A DNA stretch of 64,000 bases from Chryseobacterium pennae (GTDB lineage Bacteria; Bacteroidota; Bacteroidia; Flavobacteriales; Weeksellaceae), in assembly GCF_003385515.1 (NCBI RefSeq), contig NZ_QNVT01000013.1, forward strand, positions 88,884 to 152,883. Reading direction: 5' to 3'. The notes beneath the pieces were generated by a model. The model did not search any database. It was not told the origin of the DNA and saw nothing but the letters and a program-made list of their open reading frames with translations. The position numbers and the translations under genes are program-made. The stretch's first letter is position 1. Every line of letters begins with the position of its first letter. This document shows positions 25,989-34,237 of this stretch, in pieces.

Positions 25989-28940
25989 TTAATGAAATCT
26001 GTACTTTTTTTCTCTGGTAAGAAAAGCATCCTTGCCTCCTTCAACTATGTCTGCAATATGTTCTCTAATGCCCATAGATTCAAGAATATTTTTGGAATCA
26101 GGGATCAGATCAAAACTGTTCTCTAATGCTCCATTTATATAATCAAATCTAAATTCTTCAATAGCTTCATTTGCATTTTGGCCATATTGATGAGCAATCA
26201 TAATGTTTTCAGCGTCTGCATTAACAACAATATTAGGATTATGTGTAACTAATATTATTTGTCTTTCTTGTTTTTTTGATTTTAAATATTCAATTAATTC
26301 TGTAGTAATTGATCTGTTATCTAAGTTATCTTCTGGTTGATCAATCAAGATGGGTGCATCAGATTTACTTAGTCCGATTATTAGTTTAAGAATAATAAAA
26401 CTTGCTTTACCAGCAGACATTTTATAAAGAGTATCACTGTTAGACGATACTTCCCAATAATCGAAGTAGTTATCATATAATAGATCTTTTACGGCTTGTG
26501 AAGGAGAAGTTTGTTTCCGTAATTTATAATCGTTAGTTACTATTCTATTGAAAATATCTTTTTTTTCCTCAATTAATTTTAAAATTTCAGTATTAGAAGT
26601 ATTGTCTAGACCAAATAAATTATATTTATCATATGATTTATATGTTGAATTACTTATTCCAATAAAATTCTCTTTGAATTTATTAAAATTAAATTTTGGT
26701 ACTCCTTTTATTTGTAAATTTTCATCTTCCAATGAATTTATTCGATTTTCAAGCTTTGAAATTACAGACGTGTATTCATCAAAATTAGATTTATATAATT
26801 CGAAAATCTTGTTAAATTCAGTTTCTAATGCCTTCTCTTTAATTTTTATTTCATTTTCAAGATTCGAAATATTATTTAACTTTTCTTCATCTTCTGATTG
26901 TGATTTCTGGAATGTATCAATTTTTAATCTAATTTCAGCTTTTAGATTAAATGGTTCTAGGTCTTTTGTATTTTTAGCTATACTTTGTTCAATTGAATCA
27001 ATCTTGTTTTTTATAATACTATCATTAATTAGTAGACCTTTATCACTCCTAACAATATCTTTATTTATTTCATCTAATGTATTAGCTACGGAATCAAGAG
27101 ATAAATATTTTGTTGAATAATTTGATTTTATTTCTTCATCCTGAATTGAACTAATAAATAAATTCTTTTTAGAAATAAGTTCATTGATATTACCGGTTAA
27201 CTCAGCATTGAAATCACGTATTCTTCTCAGGTCTTTTTCTATATTCGAATGTTGTAATTTCAGTAACTTGTCACTTTGTTTTAGCTCATCAAATCTATCA
27301 TTTTCTTCACCACTAAATCCAGCTTCGTCCTTTAACTTCTTCATTTCTTCATTAATATTAGAGACATTTTTATGAAGAGCTTCTTTATTTCCAATAATGA
27401 TAAGCTTTTGTTTCAATTCAGTGATATCATTTATTATATTAAAATAATTATTTATTAGACTCTCTCTAAATTTATCATTTTGTTTTAGTCTGGTAAGGAA
27501 ATAATCATACTCCGCATTTGATTTAGGGTCTTCTAAAATTAAATCTCTTACAAGCTTATTTAATTCATTTGATTTTTTGAATTTTCTTTCAGCGAGTTCA
27601 GATAAATAATTTTGAGGAATATATTTAATACCAGATAAAATACTTGAGTCTTCTTTTTTTCTCTTTATAGACTGCGTAACACCAGATTTTAGTTTTACAA
27701 TGAAATCGAAATCAGGTCCAAATTCGTATTTATATTCTTCTTTTTTTGTGTCTGGATTAAAAATTTTCAATAAACTGTGTTCATTATTGTCTTGAAATAA
27801 CGTTCTCGCAATATTGTATAAAAGGATTGATTTACCTGAAGACTTTCCTCCAATAATTACATTTAAGCTATCATTAAAAAAAAGGGATTTATCAGTAAAA
27901 GTTTTATCATTCGAAATAATTTTTACTTCTTCTATTATATTCTTTGAATCCTTTTTATATGGTTCCTCATTTGACAAGGAAACTCTTTGAGCAGGCTCAA
28001 ATATTATTTGTCGAAGACCTTCAAAATTTGGATCCGCTTTTACCCAAGTAAATTTCTTAAATAAATCTTTTTCAGTATGCGCATCGCATCCTACAATACA
28101 AGGCTTTAAAGAACCTCTTTTTTCAATAACTTCTTTTATTTCTTTTTTATAAGTCTGCTCATTATAACCTTGAGTTCCTTCTAGTCGTTTTCCTAAAAAA
28201 TATTTAATGTCTTTCGGATTTGCCGAAAATATTCCATCAGATACATAATAGATAGATTGGCGTAAACCATCTAAGTTTCCATTTTCATTTTCAAACAAAT
28301 CATAATGCTTTTGAATAGCAGATGCTCCATCTTGGCTTGAATTACTAACTATTAATAAAGTATTCTCTTTGAATTTTTTATTCGTTTGTAACAATTTTTT
28401 TAATGATCCTAAATCAATCACGAAATTATCTATACCTTTTTCGTATTGTTTATGTTCTTCAACAATAGAAGAATCTAATGACTTACCATAACTAGTAATT
28501 CCATAACGATTCATTTTTGCATTATCTTGATTTTCTATGTGAGAAAAGAAATCATTTTCTAGGTCTGCAACGTAATTGGGATTAAATAAGCAATGAATAT
28601 TTATCAATCTTCCCTTATCGGTTGATGGTAACATTCTAAGTTCTACATTAGGAAATAAGAAAATATTTTTTATAAATTCAACTTCTTTAACTGTAAAAAG
28701 TTTTTTTCCAGTACTATCTACCTTTTTATCAATTTCGGCTCTATATTCTACGGTTTCAAGATATCTATCTATTGAGAAATAATCTGTTATTCCAATTGCG
28801 GAAATTTGATTATCAAAAGCACCTTTAAAAAAAGTATAAAAAAAATCCTGCATTGTTGCAGATGTAAATTGATCATTCTTATTAGTACCTTTTGTATGTA
28901 CATGGAAATTCCATTTCCTCCATTCAGAGCCTTTATTCAT
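25989..28940 (-). CDS. TrlF-type PHP-SMC ATPase
   Basis: The protein has 983 residues. The N-terminus is a PHP phosphoesterase-like domain: HVH (residues 13-15), GITDYFS, INIHCLF and GCDAH (residues 285-288). It is followed by an SMC/Rad50-like ATPase with Walker A GGKSSGKS (364-371), ~450 residues of coiled coil, Walker B PILIDQPEDNLDN and the H-loop LVTHNPN. PHP-SMC fusions of this type are annotated as TrlF and are suspected DNA-processing or defence proteins; activity here is inferred. The gene is 117 bases downstream of an XRE regulator in the same orientation, has its own terminator, and is more AT-rich than its neighbours, which suggests transfer. Confidence 0.85.
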   Translation of the reverse strand: MNKGSEWRKWNFHVHTKGTNKNDQFTSATMQDFFYTFFKGAFDNQISAIGITDYFSIDRYLETVEYRAEIDKKVDSTGKKLFTVKEVEFIKNIFLFPNVELRMLPSTDKGRLINIHCLFNPNYVADLENDFFSHIENQDNAKMNRYGITSYGKSLDSSIVEEHKQYEKGIDNFVIDLGSLKKLLQTNKKFKENTLLIVSNSSQDGASAIQKHYDLFENENGNLDGLRQSIYYVSDGIFSANPKDIKYFLGKRLEGTQGYNEQTYKKEIKEVIEKRGSLKPCIVGCDAHTEKDLFKKFTWVKADPNFEGLRQIIFEPAQRVSLSNEEPYKKDSKNIIEEVKIISNDKTFTDKSLFFNDSLNVIIGGKSSGKSILLYNIARTLFQDNNEHSLLKIFNPDTKKEEYKYEFGPDFDFIVKLKSGVTQSIKRKKEDSSILSGIKYIPQNYLSELAERKFKKSNELNKLVRDLILEDPKSNAEYDYFLTRLKQNDKFRESLINNYFNIINDITELKQKLIIIGNKEALHKNVSNINEEMKKLKDEAGFSGEENDRFDELKQSDKLLKLQHSNIEKDLRRIRDFNAELTGNINELISKKNLFISSIQDEEIKSNYSTKYLSLDSVANTLDEINKDIVRSDKGLLINDSIIKNKIDSIEQSIAKNTKDLEPFNLKAEIRLKIDTFQKSQSEDEEKLNNISNLENEIKIKEKALETEFNKIFELYKSNFDEYTSVISKLENRINSLEDENLQIKGVPKFNFNKFKENFIGISNSTYKSYDKYNLFGLDNTSNTEILKLIEEKKDIFNRIVTNDYKLRKQTSPSQAVKDLLYDNYFDYWEVSSNSDTLYKMSAGKASFIILKLIIGLSKSDAPILIDQPEDNLDNRSITTELIEYLKSKKQERQIILVTHNPNIVVNADAENIMIAHQYGQNANEAIEEFRFDYINGALENSFDLIPDSKNILESMGIREHIADIVEGGKDAFLTREKKYRFH

Positions 28941-29057
28941 TACGTTATTAGTTTTTAAAATAAGTTTTTTGACCTATATATTTTTATATAAGAAGTTTTT
29001 AAATTTTGTCAAAAGTGAATTTATAACATAAAAAAAATTTTAATATTTTTTGTATTA

Positions 29058-29453
29058 TTATTTCTTTTCTATCAATTTTTCCAACTTCTCAATCATATCC
29101 TTCTGTTGCTCCAGCATACGCTCGTAAAGCTCTACCATTTTATCAAGAGGGTTGAAAGTAGGTTGATTATTAAAGAAAGCAGGTTGTTGACAGTTATCAA
29201 AAGAAGCAGTATTAGAAATAATATTTATAGCATTTTCCTCATCAAAATTCTCAATCGCCTCCGCCGGAACTTTCAAAATCTTCGCAACCTGCGCCAAAAT
29301 ATCAGATTCCACAGTTTCCTTTTGTTCTAAAAGAGAGACTTTCTTCTGGTTCCAGTCGTCACCCAATTCAAAAGCTAAGGATTCCTGCTTGATGCCCAGC
29401 ATTTCACGGAAACGTTTTATATTTCTACCCTGATGTATTTTCTTATTTTGCAT
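29058..29453 (-). CDS. XRE-type HTH regulator with C-terminal coiled coil
   Basis: From ATG 29453 the protein has 131 residues (an alternative ATG at 29468 adds five). Residues ~8-65 form a Cro/CI-type HTH (GRNIKRFREMLGIKQESLAFE and the following LLEQKETVESDILAQVAKIL). The tail is an amphipathic coiled coil (LDKMVELYERMLEQQKDMIEK). It is divergent from a SymE toxin gene and upstream of the TrlF-like gene. A direct repeat in the divergent gap (29531-29564) is a possible operator. Confidence 0.88.
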   Translation of the reverse strand: MQNKKIHQGRNIKRFREMLGIKQESLAFELGDDWNQKKVSLLEQKETVESDILAQVAKILKVPAEAIENFDEENAINIISNTASFDNCQQPAFFNNQPTFNPLDKMVELYERMLEQQKDMIEKLEKLIEKK

Positions 29454-29530
29454 ATCTGTGTAAGTCATAATAACAAATATAAAGCTTTAAAAGGTAAAAA
29501 TAAAGCCCCTGTTCAAAATAAATTATCTTC

Positions 29531-29564
29531 TAAAATATCCATTCTACGGCCTAAAATATTCATT
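29531..29564. promoter_or_regulatory. 21-bp-phased direct repeat between XRE and SymE genes
   Basis: TAAAATATCCATT (29531-29543) and TAAAATATTCATT (29552-29564) are spaced 21 bases start to start, two helical turns. The position in the divergent promoter region fits binding of the XRE protein. Confidence 0.45.
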
Positions 29565-29616
29565 TTTAACTGGTATAGCTGTCATGATATTTCTTGCTTT
29601 GTTGAAAAACAACGAT

Positions 29617-29847
29617 ATGAGAAAAGTAATTATTCGGGGCAAATATAAGATTGTCTCCATTCGTAACCTTACGGTTTCCCATAAATCATTTGAAAGAGCC
29701 TATAGAAGACTGGTTTTCTTCCCGGAAATCCGGTTGGCAGGGAAGTGGTTGCTGGAGTGTGGCTTTGAACCGGGAGATCATGTGGTGGTGACGGTTCGGA
29801 GGAATCAGATTACTTTAGAAAAGGACATGAACTATGAAGAGGTGTAA
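29617..29847 (+). CDS. SymE-family toxin
   Basis: This 76-residue protein from ATG 29617 carries the SymE signature FFPEIRLAGKWLLECGFEPG followed by DHVVVTVRRNQITLE, the AbrB-like fold repurposed as an RNA-cleaving or nucleoid-condensing toxin in E. coli SymE. An in-frame ATG at 29584 would add 11 residues. E. coli SymE is held in check by an antisense RNA and LexA; here a divergent XRE gene stands in that place. Whether an antisense RNA exists cannot be seen. Confidence 0.87.
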   Translation: MRKVIIRGKYKIVSIRNLTVSHKSFERAYRRLVFFPEIRLAGKWLLECGFEPGDHVVVTVRRNQITLEKDMNYEEV

Positions 29848-30099
29848 ACAAAACATTTTATCTACTAAAAATATTATTTGCCACTAATGCAGGAATAGGA
29901 TATTTCGTTATGGTAAATAAAGACCCCTTTTTATAAACTTTATAAGATATCATTGTATAGGCTTTAAAATGAACGAAATCTTTTTTATTAGTGCATTCGT
30001 GGCAAAAAAAATTTGCGAAATCTGTGTGATCTGTGTGAGAGTTTTTTAGACGCAAAGTTTTATGGAGGTAGCTGTTATATTTTTAGGGAGCTAAGGGTG

Positions 30100-30163
30100 G
30101 GCAAGTGAACTTGCCTGATGAAGGTGGATGGATATAGTTTCGGCGGCCGGAGGCCGCCGAAAC
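30100..30163. repeat. GC-rich double palindrome (REP-like element)
   Basis: Two hairpins lie in tandem. GGCAAGT-GA-ACTTGCC spans 30100-30115. GTTTCGGCGGCC (30137-30148), loop GGA, GGCCGCCGAAAC (30152-30163) is a perfect 12-bp, very GC-rich stem in an otherwise AT-rich region. The rest of the gene-free stretch 29848-30300 holds repeat-type text such as GTGCATTCGTGGC and no supported coding frame. It resembles REP/BIME-type elements mobilised by RAYT transposases, an inference. Confidence 0.75.
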
Positions 30164-30300
30164 CCTTTATTTAAAGCTAAATATTTAATGAGCTTACTTT
30201 ACAAATATCCTCAGATATTTTCCTTAATTATCTTAACAACTTAATATATTCTTAATGGTTCAAAAAGTAAGCATATTATTTTTCTGTTTCAGAAATAAAC

Positions 30301-30774
30301 CTATTTTATTTTCTTCATCGGGAATGCCTGTCTTGCCATTTTCCCATTCATAAGACCTGAGATCTCAGCAAATAAAGAATCTTTACGGATTTTTTTATAG
30401 GTAATTATTTGGGGGAAGTCGTTCTGCCGGTTTTCAAATATTAATGAAGTAGGATTTGAGCTAGGCGTTGAAATAAAATCGACAGGCTGTTCATCATGCT
30501 GACCTTTTACAGAGACAATATAATGCAGTTTTTTGTCTTTTTCTACCAATTGTACAAACTCAAACATAATGGTATCTTTATTTTTCAGATAATAGCTTTT
30601 TCCCTGAAGTTCGGTACTGCTTTTCTGAGTCCAGGTTTCATAAAGGCTTCCTTTGCGCGTTTTGGTTTCCCAGGTACCAAGCAGCCATTCCAGTTTTTGG
30701 ATCTCGCCTTGTTTTTGAGTCCAGCTGCCTATAAGCAGGCTGCTGATTAGGATGATGATTAATTTTGTTTTCAT
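30301..30774 (-). CDS. DUF6265-like secreted protein
   Basis: This 157-residue protein has a signal peptide (KTKLIIILISSLLIGSW). The body matches the DUF6265 pattern: KLEWLLGTWETKT, LYETWTQKSSTELQGKSYY and PTSLIFENRQNDFPQIITYK. Such proteins are small lipocalin-like beta structures of unknown function. It is a single gene followed by the AraC-type gene upstream on the same strand; the 66-base gap leaves co-transcription open. Confidence 0.82.
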   Translation of the reverse strand: MKTKLIIILISSLLIGSWTQKQGEIQKLEWLLGTWETKTRKGSLYETWTQKSSTELQGKSYYLKNKDTIMFEFVQLVEKDKKLHYIVSVKGQHDEQPVDFISTPSSNPTSLIFENRQNDFPQIITYKKIRKDSLFAEISGLMNGKMARQAFPMKKIK

Positions 30775-30840
30775 TGCCTTATTATTTTATTCCAGCAAAG
30801 TTCTGGATAAGCAAAGTCTCAAAATTGTAAAAATGCGACA

Positions 30841-31653
30841 TCAGGAATCTTTTCCATAAAAAAGAGAGGTCATTTGCAGATTATCCCCATAAAATTCCTT
30901 TGGAGTAAGTCCTGTAAATTCTTTAAAATCTTTGATAAAATGGGCCTGGTCATAATATTCTGCATCGTAAGCTAGAGTCGTAAGATTCACATATTCTTTA
31001 TGGAGAAGATGCTTTAGTATTGATTGCAGCCTTATGGTTTTGGAAAGCTGTTTGGGACTCATACCAATCGCTGAAGAGAACCTGCGTTCCAATTGTCTGC
31101 GGTTGATATTGGTTTGCTGGGAAAGTTCATTGACGGATATTTGTCCGTTAACCTGCAAAAGAATATCGATGGTAGATTGTACAATTCTATCAATAGTTTC
31201 GGTATTCAGCCTTTCACGCAGAAAGGATTCTACAAGGTCTATTTTTTCCTGTATGGTGTTGGATTGGAATACCTTTTCTCCCAATTCAGTTCCGGCTGTT
31301 CCAAACAGATCATCTAATGGAACGGCTTTATCATCCATTTGTTTAATAGGAATCGTTGCAAAAGGCAGAAAGCCATCATGGTGAAAACGAACCGAAAATA
31401 TTCCGGTAATGCCTGTAGATTCAATTCTTAAAGGTTCAGTAAGCTGTCCGAAAACACAATATCTTGGCTGTACAATGGCTTCTCCATCAATATACTGTTT
31501 ATACAGATCTCCATAATGGAAGATCATTTCCATGCAGCCATCAGGAACAATGGTTTGGGTTTGGGGAATGTCTTCTTTGGGACTGTCCAGCGTCCAATAA
31601 CATTTGATAATTGAAGCCAGTTCCGGATGGGGCTGGAATGTTTGATAATCCAT
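30841..31653 (-). CDS. AraC-family regulator with DUF6597-like N-terminal domain
   Basis: From ATG 31653 the protein has 270 residues; the frame runs on to 31743 but without family-like sequence. The N-terminus (MDYQTFQPHPELASIIKCYW) and VPDGCMEMIFHYG are typical of the DUF6597 sensor. The C-terminal AraC HTH pair is clear (ISVNELSQQTNINRRQLERR and TTLAYDAEYYDQAHFIKDFK), ending LTPKEFY. The target is unknown; it may regulate the neighbouring DUF6265 gene. Confidence 0.88.
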   Translation of the reverse strand: MDYQTFQPHPELASIIKCYWTLDSPKEDIPQTQTIVPDGCMEMIFHYGDLYKQYIDGEAIVQPRYCVFGQLTEPLRIESTGITGIFSVRFHHDGFLPFATIPIKQMDDKAVPLDDLFGTAGTELGEKVFQSNTIQEKIDLVESFLRERLNTETIDRIVQSTIDILLQVNGQISVNELSQQTNINRRQLERRFSSAIGMSPKQLSKTIRLQSILKHLLHKEYVNLTTLAYDAEYYDQAHFIKDFKEFTGLTPKEFYGDNLQMTSLFYGKDS

Positions 31654-31753
31654 TGTACTTAATAATTCTGTTCTGCTAAAATTATTAAAAATAAAATGAC
31701 TTTCAATAAACCATTGAAATGCAGTGAGAAAAGCACTAGTCATGAAATAACCT

Positions 31754-31761
31754 TACCTTTG
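31754..31761 (+). promoter_or_regulatory. -7 element of the YdcF-like gene
   Basis: TACCTTTG fits TAnnTTTG exactly and lies 41 bases before the ATG. No clear -33 TTTG is present at the right distance. Confidence 0.45.
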
Positions 31762-31802
31762 AAAACTCAATGTTTTCTGAGCGTTAATCAATACTATCAT
31801 CG

Positions 31803-32585
31803 ATGAAATTTTTACTGGACCTTTTATTCCGTGTTTTACAGCTTTTTACAGAACCTTATTTTTTAGTATTTCTTGCGGTAGTCATTATTGCTTTGCTGAG
31901 AAGGAAGAATAAGAGTAAAAAATGGAGAATTGGAATTCTTATAACAACCGTATTGATGATTATCTTTATAGGAAATGGGTTTCTGGGTAAATTAACTTCT
32001 GCATATTTACAGAAAAATTACCTCCATACTCCTGAAATGAAGGCAGCAGCTGTTCAGAATCCTATCATTGTAGTGCTGGGTGGCGGAGTTGTAGATATTG
32101 ACCATACAGAGAAAGTGCACACCATGTCTTATTCCAGAATGGTGACCGCCTATCAGTTGTATCATGAATACCAGAAAAAGAATCAACCCTGTACAATATT
32201 AATTTCCGGAAAGGGAAGAGGGCATATAAGTGAAGCAGAGTTATTTCGGGAAGATTTTAAAAAGATGGGAGTACCGGATTCTGATATTATTAAGGAAGAT
32301 AAGAGCATGAATACCTATCAGAATGCAAAATTTTCCAGCGAGATATTGAAAAAGATGGGCAATACCAGCCTATATCTGGTGACTTCAGGTTTTCATATGA
32401 AAAGATCTGTTGCTCTTTTTAAGACTTTTGGATTAAAACCCATTCCACAAGCATCAGATTTTATAGATACTGAGATCACTGTATTTCCTAACAGTTATAA
32501 TGCAGCATTTACCTTTGTTATGCTGAAAGAGGTTGTGGGAATCTGGCAGGTGCAGTTATATAACAGCTTGGGGGTGAATAAATAA
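31803..32585 (+). CDS. YdcF/SanA/ElyC-family membrane protein (DUF218)
   Basis: The protein has 260 residues. Two N-terminal membrane segments (about 15-31 and 43-62) are followed by a DUF218 domain: IIVVLGGGVVDIDHTEK, the TILISGKGRGHISEA loop, KEDKSMNTYQNAKFS and YLVTSGFHMKRSVALF. ElyC and SanA in this family act in envelope or lipid-carrier homeostasis in E. coli; the exact role here is unknown. It is a single gene with its own promoter. Confidence 0.88.
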   Translation: MKFLLDLLFRVLQLFTEPYFLVFLAVVIIALLRRKNKSKKWRIGILITTVLMIIFIGNGFLGKLTSAYLQKNYLHTPEMKAAAVQNPIIVVLGGGVVDIDHTEKVHTMSYSRMVTAYQLYHEYQKKNQPCTILISGKGRGHISEAELFREDFKKMGVPDSDIIKEDKSMNTYQNAKFSSEILKKMGNTSLYLVTSGFHMKRSVALFKTFGLKPIPQASDFIDTEITVFPNSYNAAFTFVMLKEVVGIWQVQLYNSLGVNK

Positions 32586-32691
32586 TAAATGGTTATTTTT
32601 AAATTTAATTATTTTATTTACAGAATGTTATACTACATACGAATACTTTAATCCATAAAAAATGATAAATTATTTTTTTACTGATAAATTA

Positions 32692-32705
32692 TATCGTAAT
32701 ATTGC
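32692..32705 (+). promoter_or_regulatory. Candidate ArsR operator, copy 1 (before arsR)
   Basis: The 14-mer TATCGTAATATTGC lies 15 bases before the arsR ATG and recurs exactly at 33068-33081 before the next gene. The inner part is a near palindrome (CGTAATATTGC). Its presence before both genes of the arsenic locus supports an ArsR operator. Confidence 0.6.
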
Positions 32706-32720
32706 AATATATAAAATGCT

Positions 32721-33047
32721 ATGGGAGCCACTAAGACAGACCATTTTACAGATGAACAAAATAAAATAGCTACTATTGCTAAGGCATTAGGGCATCCTGC
32801 AAGAGTTGCTATTATAGAATATTTGCTAAAAGTAGACACTTGTATCTGTGGAGATATTGTTAATGAATTACCATTGGCTCAGGCAACAGTATCTCAGCAT
32901 TTGAAAGAATTAAAGAATGCAGGTTTAATCAAAGGGAATATTGAAGGTACGGCAATTTGCTATTGTATTGATGAAAACACTTTTGGAATACTCAAAGACT
33001 ACTTTTCAAAAATTATTCTCACTGTTAACAATCAGAAATGCTGTTAA
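32721..33047 (+). CDS. arsR: ArsR-family arsenic-responsive repressor
   Basis: This 108-residue winged-helix protein has HPARVAIIEYLLKVDTCICG with a Cys41-x-Cys43 pair in the DNA-recognition region, as in As(III)-sensing ArsR proteins. It also has the recognition helix LAQATVSQHLKELKNAGLI and a C-terminal Cys pair (107-108). It heads the arsenic operon (DUF6428, arsenate reductase, ACR3). A 14-base motif before it and before the next gene is the likely operator. Confidence 0.93.
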   Translation: MGATKTDHFTDEQNKIATIAKALGHPARVAIIEYLLKVDTCICGDIVNELPLAQATVSQHLKELKNAGLIKGNIEGTAICYCIDENTFGILKDYFSKIILTVNNQKCC

Positions 33048-33067
33048 TGCATTTTTTTAAATATATG

Positions 33068-33081
33068 TATCGTAATATTGC
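33068..33081 (+). promoter_or_regulatory. Candidate ArsR operator, copy 2
   Basis: This is an exact copy of TATCGTAATATTGC, 24 bases before the DUF6428 gene start. It suggests an internal ArsR-controlled promoter in the operon. Confidence 0.6.
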
Positions 33082-33104
33082 GTTTAACCGATAAATAAAA
33101 ATTG

Positions 33105-33578
33105 ATGAAATTATCTGAAATCAAAGAAATTTTACCAAGATTAGAGAATGTAGAATTTCAATTAGAAAATGGAACATTTGTTCCTGAACATTTTCATGTA
33201 ACAGAAGTAGGAACCGTAACAAAACATTTTATTGATTGTGGCGGAACAATAAGAATTGAAAAGGTAGTAAACTTCCAATTGTGGAATGCTAATGATTTTG
33301 AACATCGCTTAAAACCTACAAAACTTCTAAATATTATCAATTTGTCAGAAGAAAAACTGGGAATTGATAATGATGAAATTGAGGTTGAGTATCAGAATAC
33401 AACAATTGGCAAGTTCGATTTAGAGTTTAATGGGAAAAACTTTGTTCTTAAAAACAAAACAACAGCTTGTTTAGCTCAGGATGCTTGCGGAATTCCCGTG
33501 AAAAAAGAAAAAGTAAACTTATCTGAACTTTCTTCTGCTCAAACATCTTGCTGTACGCCAAATTCTGGATGTTGCTAA
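33105..33578 (+). CDS. DUF6428 family protein of the arsenic operon
   Basis: The protein has 157 residues from ATG 33105 (the frame also has a TTG at 33102). The sequence EHFHVTEVGTVTKHFIDCGG and FQLWNANDFEHRLKP fits DUF6428, repeatedly found in ars operons of Bacteroidota. The C-terminus is cysteine-rich (SCCTPNSGCC), which suggests arsenite or thiol-metal binding, for instance handing arsenite to the ACR3 pump; this is an inference. Confidence 0.85.
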   Translation: MKLSEIKEILPRLENVEFQLENGTFVPEHFHVTEVGTVTKHFIDCGGTIRIEKVVNFQLWNANDFEHRLKPTKLLNIINLSEEKLGIDNDEIEVEYQNTTIGKFDLEFNGKNFVLKNKTTACLAQDACGIPVKKEKVNLSELSSAQTSCCTPNSGCC

Positions 33579-33605
33579 CTTGAATAAATTAAAATTTAAT
33601 AAACG

Positions 33606-34217
33606 ATGTATCCAGAACTATTAAAAACAATAGAGTTACTAAAAAATCAGGAAATAGGGAAAGATAGAAAAGCTACTTTAGCACCATTGGTTGATTTTGT
33701 TCAGAAAAGATTAGAAGAACAAAAAGAAATAACCATTAACTTTATTTGTACTCATAATTCAAGAAGAAGTCATTTGTCACAAGTTTGGGCACAGGTTGCA
33801 AGTGTTTATCATGACGTTCCGAATGTCACCTGTTATTCAGGAGGAACAGAAGAAACGGCAATGTTTCCCAAAATCGCAGAAACTTTGAAGGAACAGGGGC
33901 TTTTAATTATGAAAATTTCTGATACTGAAAATCCTGTTTATGCTATTAAATTTGACGAAGATAGACATCCAGTCATAGGCTTTTCTAAAAGATATGATAG
34001 TCCTTTTAATCCTGCTTATGGCTTTGCAGCAATCATGACTTGTTCTCAGGCAGATGGTGGCTGTCCTTTTATTGCTGGAGCTGAGAAACGTATTCCTATT
34101 ACTTTTGACGATCCAAAAATTTCCGATGATACGCCTGAACAAGCAGAGGTATATAGCAAGAGAAGTTTACAGATTGCTGCTGAAATGTTTTATGTTTTTT
34201 CACAGATAAAAAAATAA
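33606..34217 (+). CDS. Arsenate reductase-like protein (low-MW tyrosine phosphatase fold)
   Basis: This is a 203-residue protein with the phosphatase/arsenate-reductase P-loop CTHNSRRS (Cys48 to Arg54, CX5R). Additional cysteines in MTCSQADGGCPF could serve as resolving thiols, as in thioredoxin-coupled ArsC. It would reduce As(V) to As(III) for export by the next gene. It is longer than classical ArsC (~130 aa) because of an N-terminal helical extension (1-40), seen in Bacteroidota homologues. Spacing of 27 and 20 bases to its neighbours indicates one operon. Confidence 0.88.
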   Translation: MYPELLKTIELLKNQEIGKDRKATLAPLVDFVQKRLEEQKEITINFICTHNSRRSHLSQVWAQVASVYHDVPNVTCYSGGTEETAMFPKIAETLKEQGLLIMKISDTENPVYAIKFDEDRHPVIGFSKRYDSPFNPAYGFAAIMTCSQADGGCPFIAGAEKRIPITFDDPKISDDTPEQAEVYSKRSLQIAAEMFYVFSQIKK

Positions 34218-34237
34218 GAATTGACTAAACAATTGTA

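Noticed and set aside
26548..27120. 190-aa ORF antisense to the TrlF-like gene
   Set aside because: It is the reverse of the coiled-coil coding region; its Ser/Phe/Leu-rich sequence is typical of a shadow frame.
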